From Trichobilharzia szidati (taxonomy: Eukaryota; Platyhelminthes; Trematoda; Strigeidida; Schistosomatidae), in the NCBI GenBank assembly GCA_944472155.2, contig OX235273.1:5739204-5803203 (forward strand): a stretch of DNA of 64,000 bases, read 5' to 3'. Below are positions 18,905 to 29,633 of this stretch, one piece after another. The position numbers and the translations under genes are program-made. The notes under the pieces are model-generated. The model was not told the DNA's origin and did not search any database. It was given only the letters and a program-made list of their open reading frames with translations. Position 1 is the first letter of the stretch. Every line of letters starts with the position of its first letter.

Positions 18905-20340
18905 GGTAAACTGTTTATAAAAACCAACGCATTCTGCTAATAGATATGTAGACTTTAATTCGTCTCATTCAATAACTGTTAAGGCAGGCTTAGTTAAGTT
19001 TCTAAAATACGAGCAGTAGCACTAAGTAGCACAGGAAAAGACCTAAATGATGAAATAAAACAGACAGGAGAAGAAGTGTTGGTATCAAATAGCCATGCTA
19101 TAGAATTCATTAGGAAGATCAGTAAAATGACTACAAGCAAAATAAAAATAATTGTGAACCTAGTAATGATAGCATAAATAAGAGAGAAAATAAGTCATCT
19201 ACTGTTATACCATACAAGGAGAGGATATCTGAGACCCTAGTGCGTCGGTGTCATAGCGGTTAGGACGCTCGCCAACCATGCATATGGTCCGGGGTTCGAT
19301 CTCCGACCGACGCACTCCTTTACCTCGCTAAGCCGGAAATAATGCTGGTGAAGAGGAAAGGTTGGTCATGAGGCTAGCAACCCCATCCTGTTAAATAAAC
19401 TCTGCTACAGAAACTTCAAGCCACTAGCTTGAAGCCCTATGTTCCACTGGGGAACGTGAAGGAAAAAAACTGAGACCCTACGTAGGATTCTGAATAAGGC
19501 AGGAATTAGAGTGGTGGCATTCAAACCTACAAACTCACTCACGTAGGATAAGCTCTGTAGGTTAAAGGACCCTGTAGGTTGACCCAATTAGACAAAATAA
19601 TATCATTTACAAAATATCCTGCAATGACTGTGAGGTCAACTACATAGGTCAAACTAGTAGGTCGGGGGTAGTCAGATTATCAGAACATAAGGATTTAGCT
19701 AAGGTAAGAATGGTTGACCTGGAAAAGATAAGTAATTTATAAAAAAGCTCAACAATTGCACTTCACGCATTAACAAACAACCACACAATAGGGTGGGTAG
19801 GAGAGGGTTAAAATTCTAAGAAGTAACACAGGTAGGTGGAGAGAGAGATTGATGATTGAATCCTGGTTCATTGAGTCTAAACCCAACACATGCAACAGAA
19901 ATGACTCAATGCAAATATCAGAGATACGGAAGATATTATTACTGCCAGTCAGATCAGAAGAGGATAATTAATAATGTTGAAATTCTATTTCAGTTCACAC
20001 TATAACATTCTAACAAGTTACTTATTATGACTATAAAAACACTCGTATTATTTCGCATCTGATGGTAGTTGATCAATAACACTCATATTATCAATTCTCA
20101 ATGTACATTATTCTATATTAATTTTTATACCAATATCTAATCGATTCCACACATGTATATAAATGAAGGAAAAAAGTTGTGTGAGTACCTTGATGTGATT
20201 ATGAGCAGTAATGTTTTGTGCTCGAAACGTCATCAGTTAATATTACTGGATAACACTGTGTGAATAATCAAAATAAAATCTTATCCATAATGAAGTTATA
20301 CTCGACCACAGTGCCCAAGTTTTATGCTAATATTCTAATG
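18905..20340 (+). mobile_element. PLE-A 3' half with SINE-R insertion
   Basis: Starts in the RT C-terminus (YKKPTHSANRYVDFNSSHS, then VKAGLVKFL). The linker follows, interrupted by SINE-R at 19240-19469. Then come IIYKISCNDCEVNYIGQTSR (start of GIY-YIG with the YIG tyrosine) at about 19595-19660, VRLSEHKDLAK and ALHALTNNHTIGW. After frameshifts it reads ESWFIESKPNTCNRNDSMQ. The non-coding tail holds the conserved TGATTATGAGC, GTGCTCGAAACGTCATCAG block (20195-20235) and ends near 20325. Stops and frameshifts make it inactive. Confidence 0.88.
19240..19469 (+). mobile_element. SINE-R, full length with 11-bp target duplication
   Basis: The tRNA-like head GTGCGTCGG...CCGACGCAC pairs end to end like an acceptor stem. 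It has an A box (TAGCGGTTAGGAC) and a B box (GGTTCGATCTC). The body is TACCTCGCTAAGCC, GAGGCTAGCAACCCCATCC and AATAAACTCTGCTAC. The end is CTTGAAGCCCTATGTTCCAC and GGGGAACGTGAAGG plus an A run. CTGAGACCCTA at 19229-19239 is repeated at 19470-19480. The paralogous PLE-A near 46.81-46.85 kb shows the empty site. Confidence 0.95.
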
Positions 20341-20444
20341 ATCCTCAGTTTTTGTAGAAATTTCCTTTATTTCAGTTGATATTCTATTTGCTATTATATT
20401 TTTTACAATTTATCCATCTTTAGCAAACTGTAATTCTAATGATC

Positions 20445-20570
20445 TTACTTAACACTAATGTCGTTATCGAGGATTATTCCAGAATATTCTTTGTATATCA
20501 ACATACAAATAGGACTGTAGAGCCAGAAGACGAAATGGCCAAAAAGGATATTCTTTGCTCAATGTTTTTG
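20445..20570 (+). repeat. Short interspersed repeat X, plus copy
   Basis: ATTCCAGAATATTCTTTGTA, then GTAGAGCCAGAAGACGAAAT and AAGGATATTCTTTGCTCAAT. It matches (in reverse) 23085-23205 and 17580-17670, and weakly 32150-32240 and 38150-38265. It has no known family and is about 100-120 bases long. Confidence 0.6.
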
Positions 20571-20574
20571 TATT

Positions 20575-21125
20575 CTCTAGATGTCTGGATGAATATTTTT
20601 GATATATCGACATTGGATGGATCAGGCTGGAAAAGAGCTAATACGTGGCGGTCAGACGAAAAAAAGGATTCATCAGTCAATGAAATCTATTATAGTTAGT
20701 TTGAGACGAGTCAGGAGGTGTATACTGGCTTCCTGATTGGGGTCCTCGGGATGGTAAAAACTAATAGCTCAAGACAATTAGTTATATGGTTCAAAATCGT
20801 TGTCAATGTCTACAGCAGATCCATTCACTCTTTGTGATTTATCATATCCAATAAATGTTTCCAATAAAATTCTATTGTTTTTCCACATTACCATTCCTTT
20901 TGCCACATATGTATGTTTATTATAATTTCTCTTTTGATGAATCTATTTTTACTCTCTTCTCTTGTTTTGTGTGGTTAATGAAGGCAGTGTAGCAACTCAA
21001 GCTACTGCACATCTGTTCAAAGTCCCACGTTGAAACCAGTTAGTCAGTCTTATTAATCTGTCTTTAACGGTCTTCCCTAGATGAACTAGTAATTTCTCGA
21101 GTGGTAAATAACTTTCTAAAAGACA
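20575..21125. other. Unassigned stretch
   Basis: No gene or repeat recognised. Confidence 0.4.
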
Positions 21126-21129
21126 TTTT

Positions 21130-22035
21130 TCAAGAAAAAACTTACAAGTTGGCAGAAAAACCAGCAGAGGCAGGACTTCAAGTAACAATGGCGAAGACAG
21201 AGGTGATGAAGATACATGACCAATGACACCTATCACTATCCCCGGGAGGCTCTTAAAAGAAACTACCTTTTTCAGGTATTGAAGCAACATGATTTCATCT
21301 ATTGGCAATACTTTGAAATCAATGTGAAAGCCTGTTGCACTGAACAGAGGAAACAAGATTTGAATTTTTAACAGTGATGTAAAGTCAGCTAGTTCTTCTG
21401 TGTGGTATAGAGACGTAAAGAATTTTCAACCGGCTGTTTCAAACTTTCATCAAAAAACTTCCCTCTCTAAATATGGCCAGTGAGAAAGGGGATCACTAAC
21501 ACAAGAAACTGTGGCGACAAACCAATGAAGAACCTATTGCCCAACACAAAAATGCAGAAAAAAGTGAAGATGGAGTTGACACATACTGAGAAGACTGTGC
21601 GTCGGTGGCACAGCCATTAGCACGCTAGCCGGCCATTCATATGGTCCATGGTTCGATACCCGGTCAACGCACTCCTTTACCTCGCTAAGCCAGAAATAGT
21701 ACTGATAAAGAGGAAAGGTTGGGCATGGGGCTAGAAACCCCATCCTGTAAAAATAAACACTGCTACCGAAACATCAACCCCTTTTTGCCACTGGCAACGT
21801 GAAGGAAATTAAAACAAGAGGAGACTGTTGAGTGATGCCTTACAAGCCTCAGAGTCGAACCTGAATGGGAGACAAAGAGTTTGACATGGGTCTTTATACA
21901 ACATGGAGGGGGCTGTGTGAGAAGTAGTTGAGTACTTATGGTCTGTTTTGGGAACAGTAAAAGATGACTGCAGAAGCGCCTCTGAAGAATCATATTCCAT
22001 TCGAAACTTAAGAACGTAATAATAATAAATTAGTC
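21130..22035 (+). mobile_element. RTE LINE 3' half, interrupted by SINE-R
   Basis: Begins KLAEKPAEAGLQVTMAKTEV (about 21145-21210), then decayed RIFNSDVKSASSS and the FINRCL region (21440-21470). Next comes KLWRQTNEEPIAQ (21510-21545), MELTHTEKT up to the SINE at 21597, and after it VEKTVE-type sequence, RRLCEK-like text and the 3' end (AAT)n at about 22018-22030. Frameshifts are frequent. It is a clear nested insertion: LINE first, SINE later. Confidence 0.82.
21597..21817 (+). mobile_element. SINE-R inserted in RTE, 9-bp target duplication
   Basis: GTGCGTCGGTGGCACAGCCA head with B box GGTTCGATACCC, SINE-R body, and end GGCAACGTGAAGG with an A-rich run. GAGAAGACT at 21588-21596 and GAGGAGACT at 21818-21826 are the flanking repeats (one mismatch), joining the two halves of the RTE coding sequence. 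Confidence 0.88.
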
Positions 22036-22126
22036 CTGTGCAAAGGTGAATAATGATTTCACAGAGAGAACTTATAAATACACATACAATATAAGTTGAA
22101 TAAAAGGTGAATGGAAGGTGAAAGGT

Positions 22127-23435
22127 GACAAACCTTGTGCCTTATCCTTATATTCATTTCCCGTTAACGACATATGCATCGATCATCTCAGCTGAGAAGG
22201 CATTCCACGAGCAGCTGAGTGTATCTGAGATCACGAACTCTTGTTGTGAGCCAGTGAATCAGATGGTGATTGGTGGACATTCTATCACTGAACTGTCAGG
22301 GCGTATTCAGTATTTCATTGTGTTATCCTCTACACTGAGTGATTTAGCGGAGAAGGGTACATAGATGGAACATGGAACCCTTCCAATTAAACCGTCTACC
22401 TCAAAGAACTATTTAGATCCACGAAACTATCCTCCCCATCCACACATGTTTTCTATCTCTCTTCAAATTTAGAACCAAACTTGAATTAATGCAGGCGCAT
22501 CGTTAACTAATTAATACTGACACAGAATGTCTTAAATAAATAAAAGTTTAACAAAAAGTAACCTCGCCTTTTTCTCTTCCTTCTGTCCGATGAATTCCCA
22601 CAGGAAATTAGCACTTCATTAGAGAGCCTAGAAATAGACAATGTGAAATAACTAATTTTTTAATGTAATAATAATAAATTTCATGCCTTGAATTATAATG
22701 CGTGTTGGCAAAGTTGTGAGAGAAAAAAAAAGAAGAGGTGGGCTTTTCAGAAAAATTTAAAAAATCTGTTGTGATTGGAATTATTAATTAGTAGAGCGAG
22801 CAGTCTCATAAAACCCACTACTAAAACACTCACTGTTTATGAATTCTGAAAGATGAAGACGACAAAGAAACGAAGATGAGAGTGAATCTCTGAAAGGATG
22901 AAGGATGTAGTCTATTTGCAATGCTCAGAGTGTCTAAATCCAACAGAACTTCTTATCAATCGACCAGATTGTGAAGTTACATCTACTGAGATGGCTAGAA
23001 TATGTGTTATGCATGATGACTACCCATCGCCTTCCTCAACCAGAAATGATAGCTGACACAGGAAGTCCAAGAAAAAACAAATTAATTGACCGAAGAATAT
23101 CCTTTTCGATAAATTCCTCTTCTGGCTCTACAATTATACATGTGCTCATATACATAGAATATCCTAGAATAGTAGTCAATAACAATATTAGTTTTTTTAA
23201 TAATATTGATTTGTTGAGTAAGATCACTATGCAAATGCAGTTCACTAAAGAAGCGTAATAAATTAGCACAGCGGTTAGGACTCTCGCCAACCATGCACAT
23301 GGTCCGAGGTTCGACACCCCGCCGACGCACACCTGATATCAATGGTCGGCCTGCAAAACTTGGGCTACCGATATCACATGCTGAAAATTCCATACTTGTG
23401 CCAAAAATACTGTATAGAAACAAGCTATAATGAAA
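22127..23435 (+). repeat. Segmental duplication, copy 2 (with alpha-tubulin scrap)
   Basis: Second copy of 16613-18245. It opens in the tubulin sequence at [20 protein letters not shown], continues [18 protein letters not shown] and ends tubulin homology at NQMV (about 22255). It then follows copy 1 base by base, without the SINE-H pair. The left junction is abrupt after AAAGGTGACAAACC. The tubulin part is a pseudogene scrap of about 43 codons. Confidence 0.92.
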
Positions 23436-23440
23436 AGCTG
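23256..23440 (+). mobile_element. SINE-T copy (inside duplication copy 2)
   Basis: TTAGCACAGCGGTTAGGACT (A box), GGTTCGACACCCC (B box), TGATATCAATGGTCGGCCTG, CTACCGATATCACATGCTG and CATACTTGTGCCAAAAATAC. It was co-duplicated with the copy at 18052, so it predates the duplication. Confidence 0.85.
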
Positions 23441-23444
23441 TTGA

Positions 23445-23905
23445 TAAAAGTCTGAATCTTGTTGAGAATCCTTTTTGTAACACGCTGACCAAGTCTCTAA
23501 CCTTTATAGAAGGATCGATTTCACATTGCTGCTGAAAATTCGAATCTTGTTCTTTATGCTGGCTGAGTGACACCAGATTTCCAAACTGATTTCAGGTTCA
23601 TGAAGGTGCGTCTTGCCTTTCGCATTCTGGCTGACTTACACATCTTCATCCATTCCGACTGCTTGTGGTTAAAACCGTGCTTCCTAGGTAAGTGGGGGAA
23701 ATAACCTCACTCCACTTTTTCTCGTTGATGGTGATTGATGCTGGTTGTTGTCGATACTGCTGTTGTTTGCTTATCTTCATCATCTCCGTCTTCTATATGT
23801 TCATCTTGAGTCCTGTCTTTTCTCGCTGCTGTTTCAGCCAGTTTGTTAGTTTTCGCCTGCAATTCTTTGCGTTTGTGTGGCATTTAACATTCACAAGCGA
23901 AAAAC
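23445..23905 (-). mobile_element. RTE LINE fragment, minus strand
   Basis: From 23905 leftward it carries the region between the RT active site and the C-terminus: ...KANKLAETAARKDRTQDEHIE, then TEMMKISKQQQYRQQPASIT (23745-23800), a decayed start of the STTG-type block, RKARRTFMNLKSVWKSGVTQ (about 23565-23625) and KIRIFSSNVKSILL (23505-23550). Stops and frameshifts are present; no 3' tail is found. Confidence 0.75.
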
Positions 23906-23909
23906 CACA

Positions 23910-24780
23910 TCTTCTAGAGTCTTCTTGTCAGTCCAATGTTTTCCTGTCTTCTCATACTGTACTCACAGTATGACGCATAATCCAGTCCAGCATAACTAAA
24001 AGTATAATCGGTGATAATAGGAAATCCTACAGCTGGTCACCATCAGTCTAATAACGAAAGATGCTTCAAGTGAACAGAGGTAAACTTCATATTTTCATAT
24101 TTAGGAATACTGAACTGAATTCATAAACGTCCTAGTGTGGACGTCAAAACCAGAAAGTAATCCAATGTCATATTATTTCTTGAAACAAACTTTTGATTAA
24201 CTGATTTTCAGTGAATTCCTTTAAACACTCTCTTCTCAAGCATATTCGAACTTAACTTACAGTCCTGTTGGGTTTCTCGAAATCTCTTTAAGGTTTACGT
24301 AGATTAAATTACTATACAATAACCGTTATCAAATCCCTAAAATACAGAATACTTAAGCGACTTTTCTGCATCAAACTATAACTTCGTAGCAGAATAAATC
24401 AGCGACTTTACGAGAGACCAAGCCTAGGACTTTCAGATTCTGGAGCCAATAAATCATGACTTTCCCGCCCTACTGAATCACACTATAATGACACCTTCAT
24501 TCTGTGTTAGCCGAAATTATCTGTCGCCATACCTTGATGGAACGCAACATTTTCAAAGGCTAATAAGAAGTTCATAGTTAGTCACCGCTAGGTTCTAGAT
24601 AGACATTACGACATTTAATTCTTGAAGACGAAATTGATTTCAGACAGGATTTTGTAAACTGCTTGTTTCTTTATCAAATCCAAGAAATGCGCTAGGCAGT
24701 AACCAATGCCACATGTCTAATCATTCGTTTGATTCAGACCCCAATTGTATTTGTCACGTTTAAAATACGTCGATATAAGA
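23910..24780. other. Unassigned stretch
   Basis: About 870 bases with no gene, repeat family or structural motif recognised. Confidence 0.45.
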
Positions 24781-24785
24781 ATAAA

Positions 24786-25560
24786 ACTTGGGCACTGTGG
24801 TAGAGTGTAATTCCATTATGGGTAAATTTTATTTTGATAGAGTCTCACAGTGTTATACATTAATGTTTACTGATGACGTTTCGAGCACAATTTATTGCCA
24901 CTCATAATCATATCAAGGTAATCACACGACTTCCTTAATTCATTTATATAGTTCCATTGTTTTTCACTTGATTTTCACTTGATTTGATTGGTAGTATTAT
25001 TTTCCATATTTCCGGTATGAGTGATGAATCATTCCTATTGCATGTGTTGGGTGTGGACTCGATGAACAAGGATTCAGTAGTCAACTTCTCTCTCTCTCTC
25101 CAACTACCTAAATTAATTTTTGGAATTTTAACCCTCTCACACCCTATTGTGTATTAATGCATGCATGCAGGGCAATCGTTGAGTTTTTTCTAAATTACTT
25201 ATCTTCGCGGGTTCAACCATTCTCACCTTAGTTAAATTCTTATGTAAGTATTAAATAAGCATGCATTAACAACGAACAACCACACAACATAGGGTGGGAG
25301 AGGGTTAAAATTCGAAAACGTAATCTAGGTAGATGGATAGACAGGTCCATTACTGAATCCTTGTTTATCGAGTCTACACCCAACAAGTGTAATAGGATGC
25401 AATGACTCATCACTCACACAGGAAATATGGAAAATATTACTACCAATCAAATCAAGCAATGAAGTGAGATAATGGAATTATATAAACGAAGTTAGAAAGT
25501 TGTGTGAGCAGTGACTTGATACTGGGATTATGAGCAGTTTTACACATAATGAAATTACAA
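24786..25560. repeat. Head-to-head PLE-A tails (inverted pair)
   Basis: Minus-strand PLE-A tail 24786-25258 (GTTTCGAGCACAATTTATTG at 24877 and the family C-terminal peptide on the minus strand) abuts a plus-strand copy 25259-25560. The arms pair apart from about 80 bases present only in the left arm near the centre. The tails face outward. The two arms differ more than those at 9.25-9.85 kb, so this pair is older or formed from different templates. Confidence 0.85.
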
Positions 25561-25617
25561 TACGTTGTCTGAACCAGTGATACATGGATCCTTTACACTC
25601 CTACAGGAGGTCAGTTG

Positions 25618-25835
25618 CGAGCTCGATTAGCTAAGTAGTAACGTCTCCGACTGCTGCACTAGGTGTCACGGATTCGAATCACAGATGGGATATCAACCAC
25701 TTCATGACTGCAGGTCCGTCTTCCTGATCGGTGAGTGCCAATCAGCACGAAACCTAGGTTAGAGAGAGCTTTCCTTCGACTGCCTGAAACCCACTAACAG
25801 CATTTCAACCTACTATGCAGATAATCGCCGTGACA
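25618..25835 (+). mobile_element. SINE-K copy with decayed hammerhead
   Basis: GAGCTCGATTAGCTAAGTAG (A-box region), CGGATTCGAATCACAG (B box). The ribozyme part is GTGCCAATCAGCAC (stem II intact), GAAA, then the palindromic stem III CCTAGG and TT. The core before stem II is changed (TCGGTGA). It shows the ancestral stem II and stem III of the family. Confidence 0.75.
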
Positions 25836-25879
25836 AAAATAAATAAATAACCTAAGAATGGAAATAACCAGTCAAGAAC

Positions 25880-26340
25880 GCTTATGGCGAATCAACAGTT
25901 ACCAGGGAAAATAAAAGTCTCAAATTTCCACGGAAATATGTTTCATAACATTTTAATTCCCAATTTAAGGCATCTGTCAGTCTGTAGAACTATCGAATTA
26001 CTTGGATACTTTTGTTATTATTATTACTACGCTCTACTATTCTATATCAATACAGTCTTTCTAAATAAATCACTTTACTATTTACGCATTACATCAAAAT
26101 TTGATGCCTCACGTAAGTTTCGACAGATTTCCACATCAAGTTATGTCACTGTGAAACTCATTAATCTTAACTCTAACTCAGATTCCTGAATGTTTCTCAC
26201 ACATTATTTTCAATGACTTTCTATTTTCCATTAAAAAAATTGGTTTGAATTTCAAATTCTAATTAATTTTCTGCAGTTGGTCTACTTATCTATACCAGGT
26301 GAAGTCATTTTTTGTTCACATTTGTTTTTGGTAACATGAA
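25880..26340. other. Unassigned AT-rich stretch
   Basis: The open frame at 25884-26189 has no recognisable domain and low complexity. No other feature is seen. Confidence 0.4.
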
Positions 26341-26343
26341 TTT

Positions 26344-26774
26344 ATGGATTCTACAGACAGTTCACCACATTTCAGTGTAGGGATTGACAAGAAAATGATT
26401 CCAGTACAGGAAACAGTCAGTGATGAATTACATTTTTACCTCAAACCATGGTAAGACATCTTTAATATAGTGTTACTGGTTGAGCACAGCTGACAAATTG
26501 AGGAAATGCTGTTTTCATCGTCTCACTTAAAAACTCTCCCCTCTTGCTGACTGTTCTGTTATCTTCGAATCGAGATACTAAAGTTTCTGATGGTGATGAT
26601 GATGAATGGAGAACATTGTCTGGATTTCATTGGTTTTACTCAGTATGTTCGGTGGTGTCAGACAATCGTGGCCAGACATCTTATGGGAAGAATTCAGTTC
26701 AGAACTCCAAACTAGATAATGACTATGTTATAAGTAGTTCAGCTTCATGTCATCTCCAGCATACATATATATAA
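26344..26774 (+). other. Possible host exon pair, unrecognised protein
   Basis: ATG at 26344 opens MDSTDSSPHFSVGIDKKMIP, then VQETVSDELHFYLKPW, followed at about 26450 by GTAAGACATC, a good splice donor. After about 90 bases a second open stretch (about 26535-26770) reads TKVSDGDDDEWRTLSGFHWF, then SVCSVVSDNRGQTSYGKNSV. Neither part matches a transposon family in the window, and base composition is less AT-rich here. No domain is recognised, and the second stretch ends where a CR1 tail begins. It could be a real gene start or chance. Confidence 0.3.
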
Positions 26775-28560
26775 TAATAATTTGCTTTATTCCAGAAACA
26801 GTACTAGTGGTACAGAATGGAATTTTCAGTATATATCTACAATATTTGTATCTAATTTTATCAAACATTTAAAAAGGAGTATTTCAAAATAATAAATATA
26901 AAAACAACAACCAAAACACAAAAATAATTAAAAAAATGCGAAAAAAATACCAAGAAGTAGAAAGGAAAATAAACATCATATAATAATAACTCGGTATTGG
27001 GTAGTGGAAGCTATGATGTGATTATGCATGGTGACAGTAAAGCTATATTCATACAAGAAGTTATGAAATGATAGTTAAGAATGTTTATCGCCAAGAAGAT
27101 CAGTTAATTTGGTTGAAACAACACTAAACAATCATAAAACAACATTTTAGGGTCTTTTATTGTCAGCTCTAATGCAGTGTTTGTGGTGGTAGTGTGAGTA
27201 ATCCTGCATAATACAAAATTTTAAGGTGGTGATAATGGCGTTCACAACCAATGATTGTCAGTTAGTATTGCCGAAAGGAATAAAAAATAAGAAAAAACAA
27301 CCACAAAAGCTAATAATTACATGATGGTTAATGACAGGACAATTTTGTAATACTCATAGTGCTAATATAGTCGGAACCAGTAGATACACAAGAGATGGAA
27401 TACAGTAAAGTACAAAAGGTAAGCCAATCTTAATAATTTAGGTAGCTAAGTATGTTTAAGAAGGAGTTCGCTATAGAATGCAAAATAAGAGAGAAATAAA
27501 AGAGCCTAAAATTATGTTATTAACAACAAAGCAAGTCATAGTTTTCGTGCCTAACATTGTCTCTGTCACTCAGAACACGGGCCAAGTATGATATCGTCTT
27601 ACGAGCATAGATTTTTTTTACTGATTTCTGGTTTTACTTGATGAGATACAAGGCGAGAGTTGGGAATAGGGTGGGTGTTGGGGGTCGGAGAGTATGGTTT
27701 TTGACCATTTCTCGCATGTATTCAGATGTAGTGACAATCTGACTGAGTCTTACACCACTAGTTCAACTAACTACCTTCAACATCCTTCTCAGGATGGTAT
27801 AGTCCTTTTTCAGTAGCCCAGGAAAGACTAACGAGGAGCAGTAAAGTAGAATAGGTAAGATAGAAGAGTTGACAAATTGTGAAAGTAGAGGTTGGGTGAT
27901 TCCAGATTGTCTTAGTTTCTTAATGTAGTAGGTTAGATAGAACACTTTCTTAGAAATCGTTAGGATATGAGATGTCAAAGTAAGGTTGGAAGATAGAACT
28001 AAACCAAGGTATTTTGCATTAGACTTAGTTTCACTTTTAGTCCCCTCAATGCAACAGGCTTCATGAGAACTTACTAGTGTTTGTAGATCTCGTTTATTCC
28101 CAAAGCAGAAGTCAATAGTCTGACATTTTGAAGGATTCAGCATGAGGCCATTTAGTTTAGACCACTGACTGATTTTCGACAGGAAGCTATTTAATTTGAA
28201 ACAGTCTGACTGAAACCTAACGGGAAGCGAAACAGTCAGGTCATCTGCATATTTGACGAAGTTGATTTCGTCTTGAAGAAATAAGTCATGTAAGAAGAAG
28301 GAAAAGAGAAACAGAGAGAGAACAGCACCCTATGGAACTTCAGCTTCAGTAAGCAAAGGAGAGGAAGATACACCATTATATACCATGTACTGCATCCTAT
28401 TAGAGAAGTAAGAGTGCAGCTAGTTGATAGCTCAGGGCTCAGTTTGTGCAAGGTTAAGCTTGTTTAACATGAGGCCTCTAGGTACAGAGTAGAGAGCAGA
28501 TGTATAATCAAGGAACGTATAAGGAAGTCATTTTACAATTATGAAAGATATACAGAAATA
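26771..28560 (-). mobile_element. CR1-A LINE, 5'-truncated, broken RT ORF
   Basis: The tail at 26771-26795 (AATAATAATTTGCTTTATTC on the plus strand, giving a GAATAAAGC signal and short repeat tail on the minus strand) marks the 3' end. A ~950-base 3' UTR and C-terminal region follows. The RT core has NPSKCQTIDFCFGNK, KYLGLVLSSN and LLKKDYTILRRMLKVVS (27763-28143). Upstream is FVKYADDLTVSLP at about 28200-28260, with the catalytic YADD, and at 28236-28451 the block before it in another frame. The family fold ends near 28550 at LDYTSALYSVPR. Confidence 0.85.
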
Positions 28561-28654
28561 CATGGTTGAAGGCAATCCTTAGGATGCCTTCGATCCAGTG
28601 TCTATGCTTTTTGAAACTTCTCAGCAACGAGTGAGTATCCATAAACTTAAAAGA

Positions 28655-28870
28655 ACTATTAGAAGTTAATTACTGAAAGGTGACTTGCAGTGGAATCCAG
28701 CATAACGAGCATTTCGTCCTATTTAGGACTCGTCATCTAGATGTACCTGCATTCCTCAGTGAGTGGTAATGTTCCCACCGAGGCTGGAAGCCAGTGCGTA
28801 TAGTTTCAAACGCCAAAGCCTTGTCCACTAGACCAACTGGGGCACGAGAACCATCTTTTGTACAATGGGT
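28655..28870 (-). mobile_element. Sm-alpha-like SINE with hammerhead motif
   Basis: On the minus strand: a tRNA-like head (CAGTTGGTCTAGTGGACAAG at about 28830-28850), a B-box-like region, the hammerhead segment and CTGGATTCCACTGCAAGTC. Gene order and flanking words match the Sm-alpha repeats of Schistosoma as known from that family. A second, shorter copy follows at 28985-29100. Confidence 0.75.
28693..28750 (-). ncRNA. Hammerhead motif of Sm-alpha-like SINE
   Basis: On the minus strand: ATCTAG pairs with CTGGAT (stem I, one wobble). The core is ATGACGA (C3 changed to A). Stem II GTCC/GGAC is closed by TAAATA, and GAAA is intact. The stem III region TGCTCGTTATG is altered from the short self-complementary stem of the active family, and the NUH site is lost. 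Confidence 0.7.
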
Positions 28871-28984
28871 ATTATTGTTATTTATTCAGTTCAATTTTAG
28901 ATTTTCCCGTCGATTGATTTGATAGAAGTGCTTGATCTCAGGTTGATGACTCGGCTTCTTGTCCACATGCTTCGACGACCTCGC

Positions 28985-29100
28985 GCAAATAATTAGAAGT
29001 TAAGTGGTTGGAGGGGACTTGCAGTGGAATCCAAGGTGCGCATTTCGTCCTGTTTGGTACTCGTCGCTGGAGCACTTCGGTTCAATCAATCGGCGAGAAA
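28985..29100 (-). mobile_element. Sm-alpha-like SINE fragment, second copy
   Basis: On the minus strand CCAG CGACGA GTACC...AGGAC GAAA TGCGCACC TTGGATTCCACTGC. The core has lost U4 and stem II has a mismatch. It shares ATTAGAAGTTAA at its end with the copy at 28655. Confidence 0.7.
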
Positions 29101-29104
29101 ATCT

Positions 29105-29632
29105 GAAATACTGAATCGAAAGAACTGTTGTTTCCTGGGGTATTCTAGCCTATATCAAGTGCTCCCGTATTCAGGAATCCCTAACATAATTGTGCAACGA
29201 ATGACCGCATGTAGAACCATGATAGATAAACTGATTCATCAATAAGAAGGAATAATCAGTGTTATGTATCAGTTCTTTGGTGTTGGCTCTAATTGGAATC
29301 AGGCAGTCAAGTTCAGGATGTGTGTCAGTGGGTCAGCCGTAGAAAACTAATCAACCAAGCCTCACATGGCCCAATGTTCGTTTCTCGTCAGGCGCACAAA
29401 GCTCGAGCATGAGGCATCATGTTTCACTGGGAACTCATTTAACCAGCACCAAGTACATCAATTACTCTCTAAGGACCAGTCACTTTAATGGAAGATGTAC
29501 GAATCTATTGTTTCCCGAAAATCTGAAAATATACCACTATTCCAATATGGAAAGCAGTCTCATAGGTAGTCTGAAGAGTCATTTTATATGTATTCCATTG
29601 TATTGATTTATTAAGTAAATTATTTTTTTTTT
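29105..29632. other. Unassigned stretch
   Basis: No gene or element recognised. 29400-29425 shares GCATGAGGCATCATGTTTCA-like text with the SINE-N end at 33.7 kb. Confidence 0.4.
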
Positions 29633-29633
29633 T

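Noticed and set aside
19240..19320. tRNA gene (A and B boxes, acceptor-like pairing)
   Set aside because: The same head recurs in many SINE copies with bodies and target duplications; the anticodon arm does not fold normally. It is a SINE head, not a tRNA gene. The same applies at 13.8, 18.05, 21.6, 23.26, 42.4, 46.2 and 50.1 kb.
22125..22364. Second tubulin gene
   Set aside because: Only about 43 tubulin codons are present, starting abruptly, and the downstream sequence matches the flank of the first copy. It is part of a segmental duplication.
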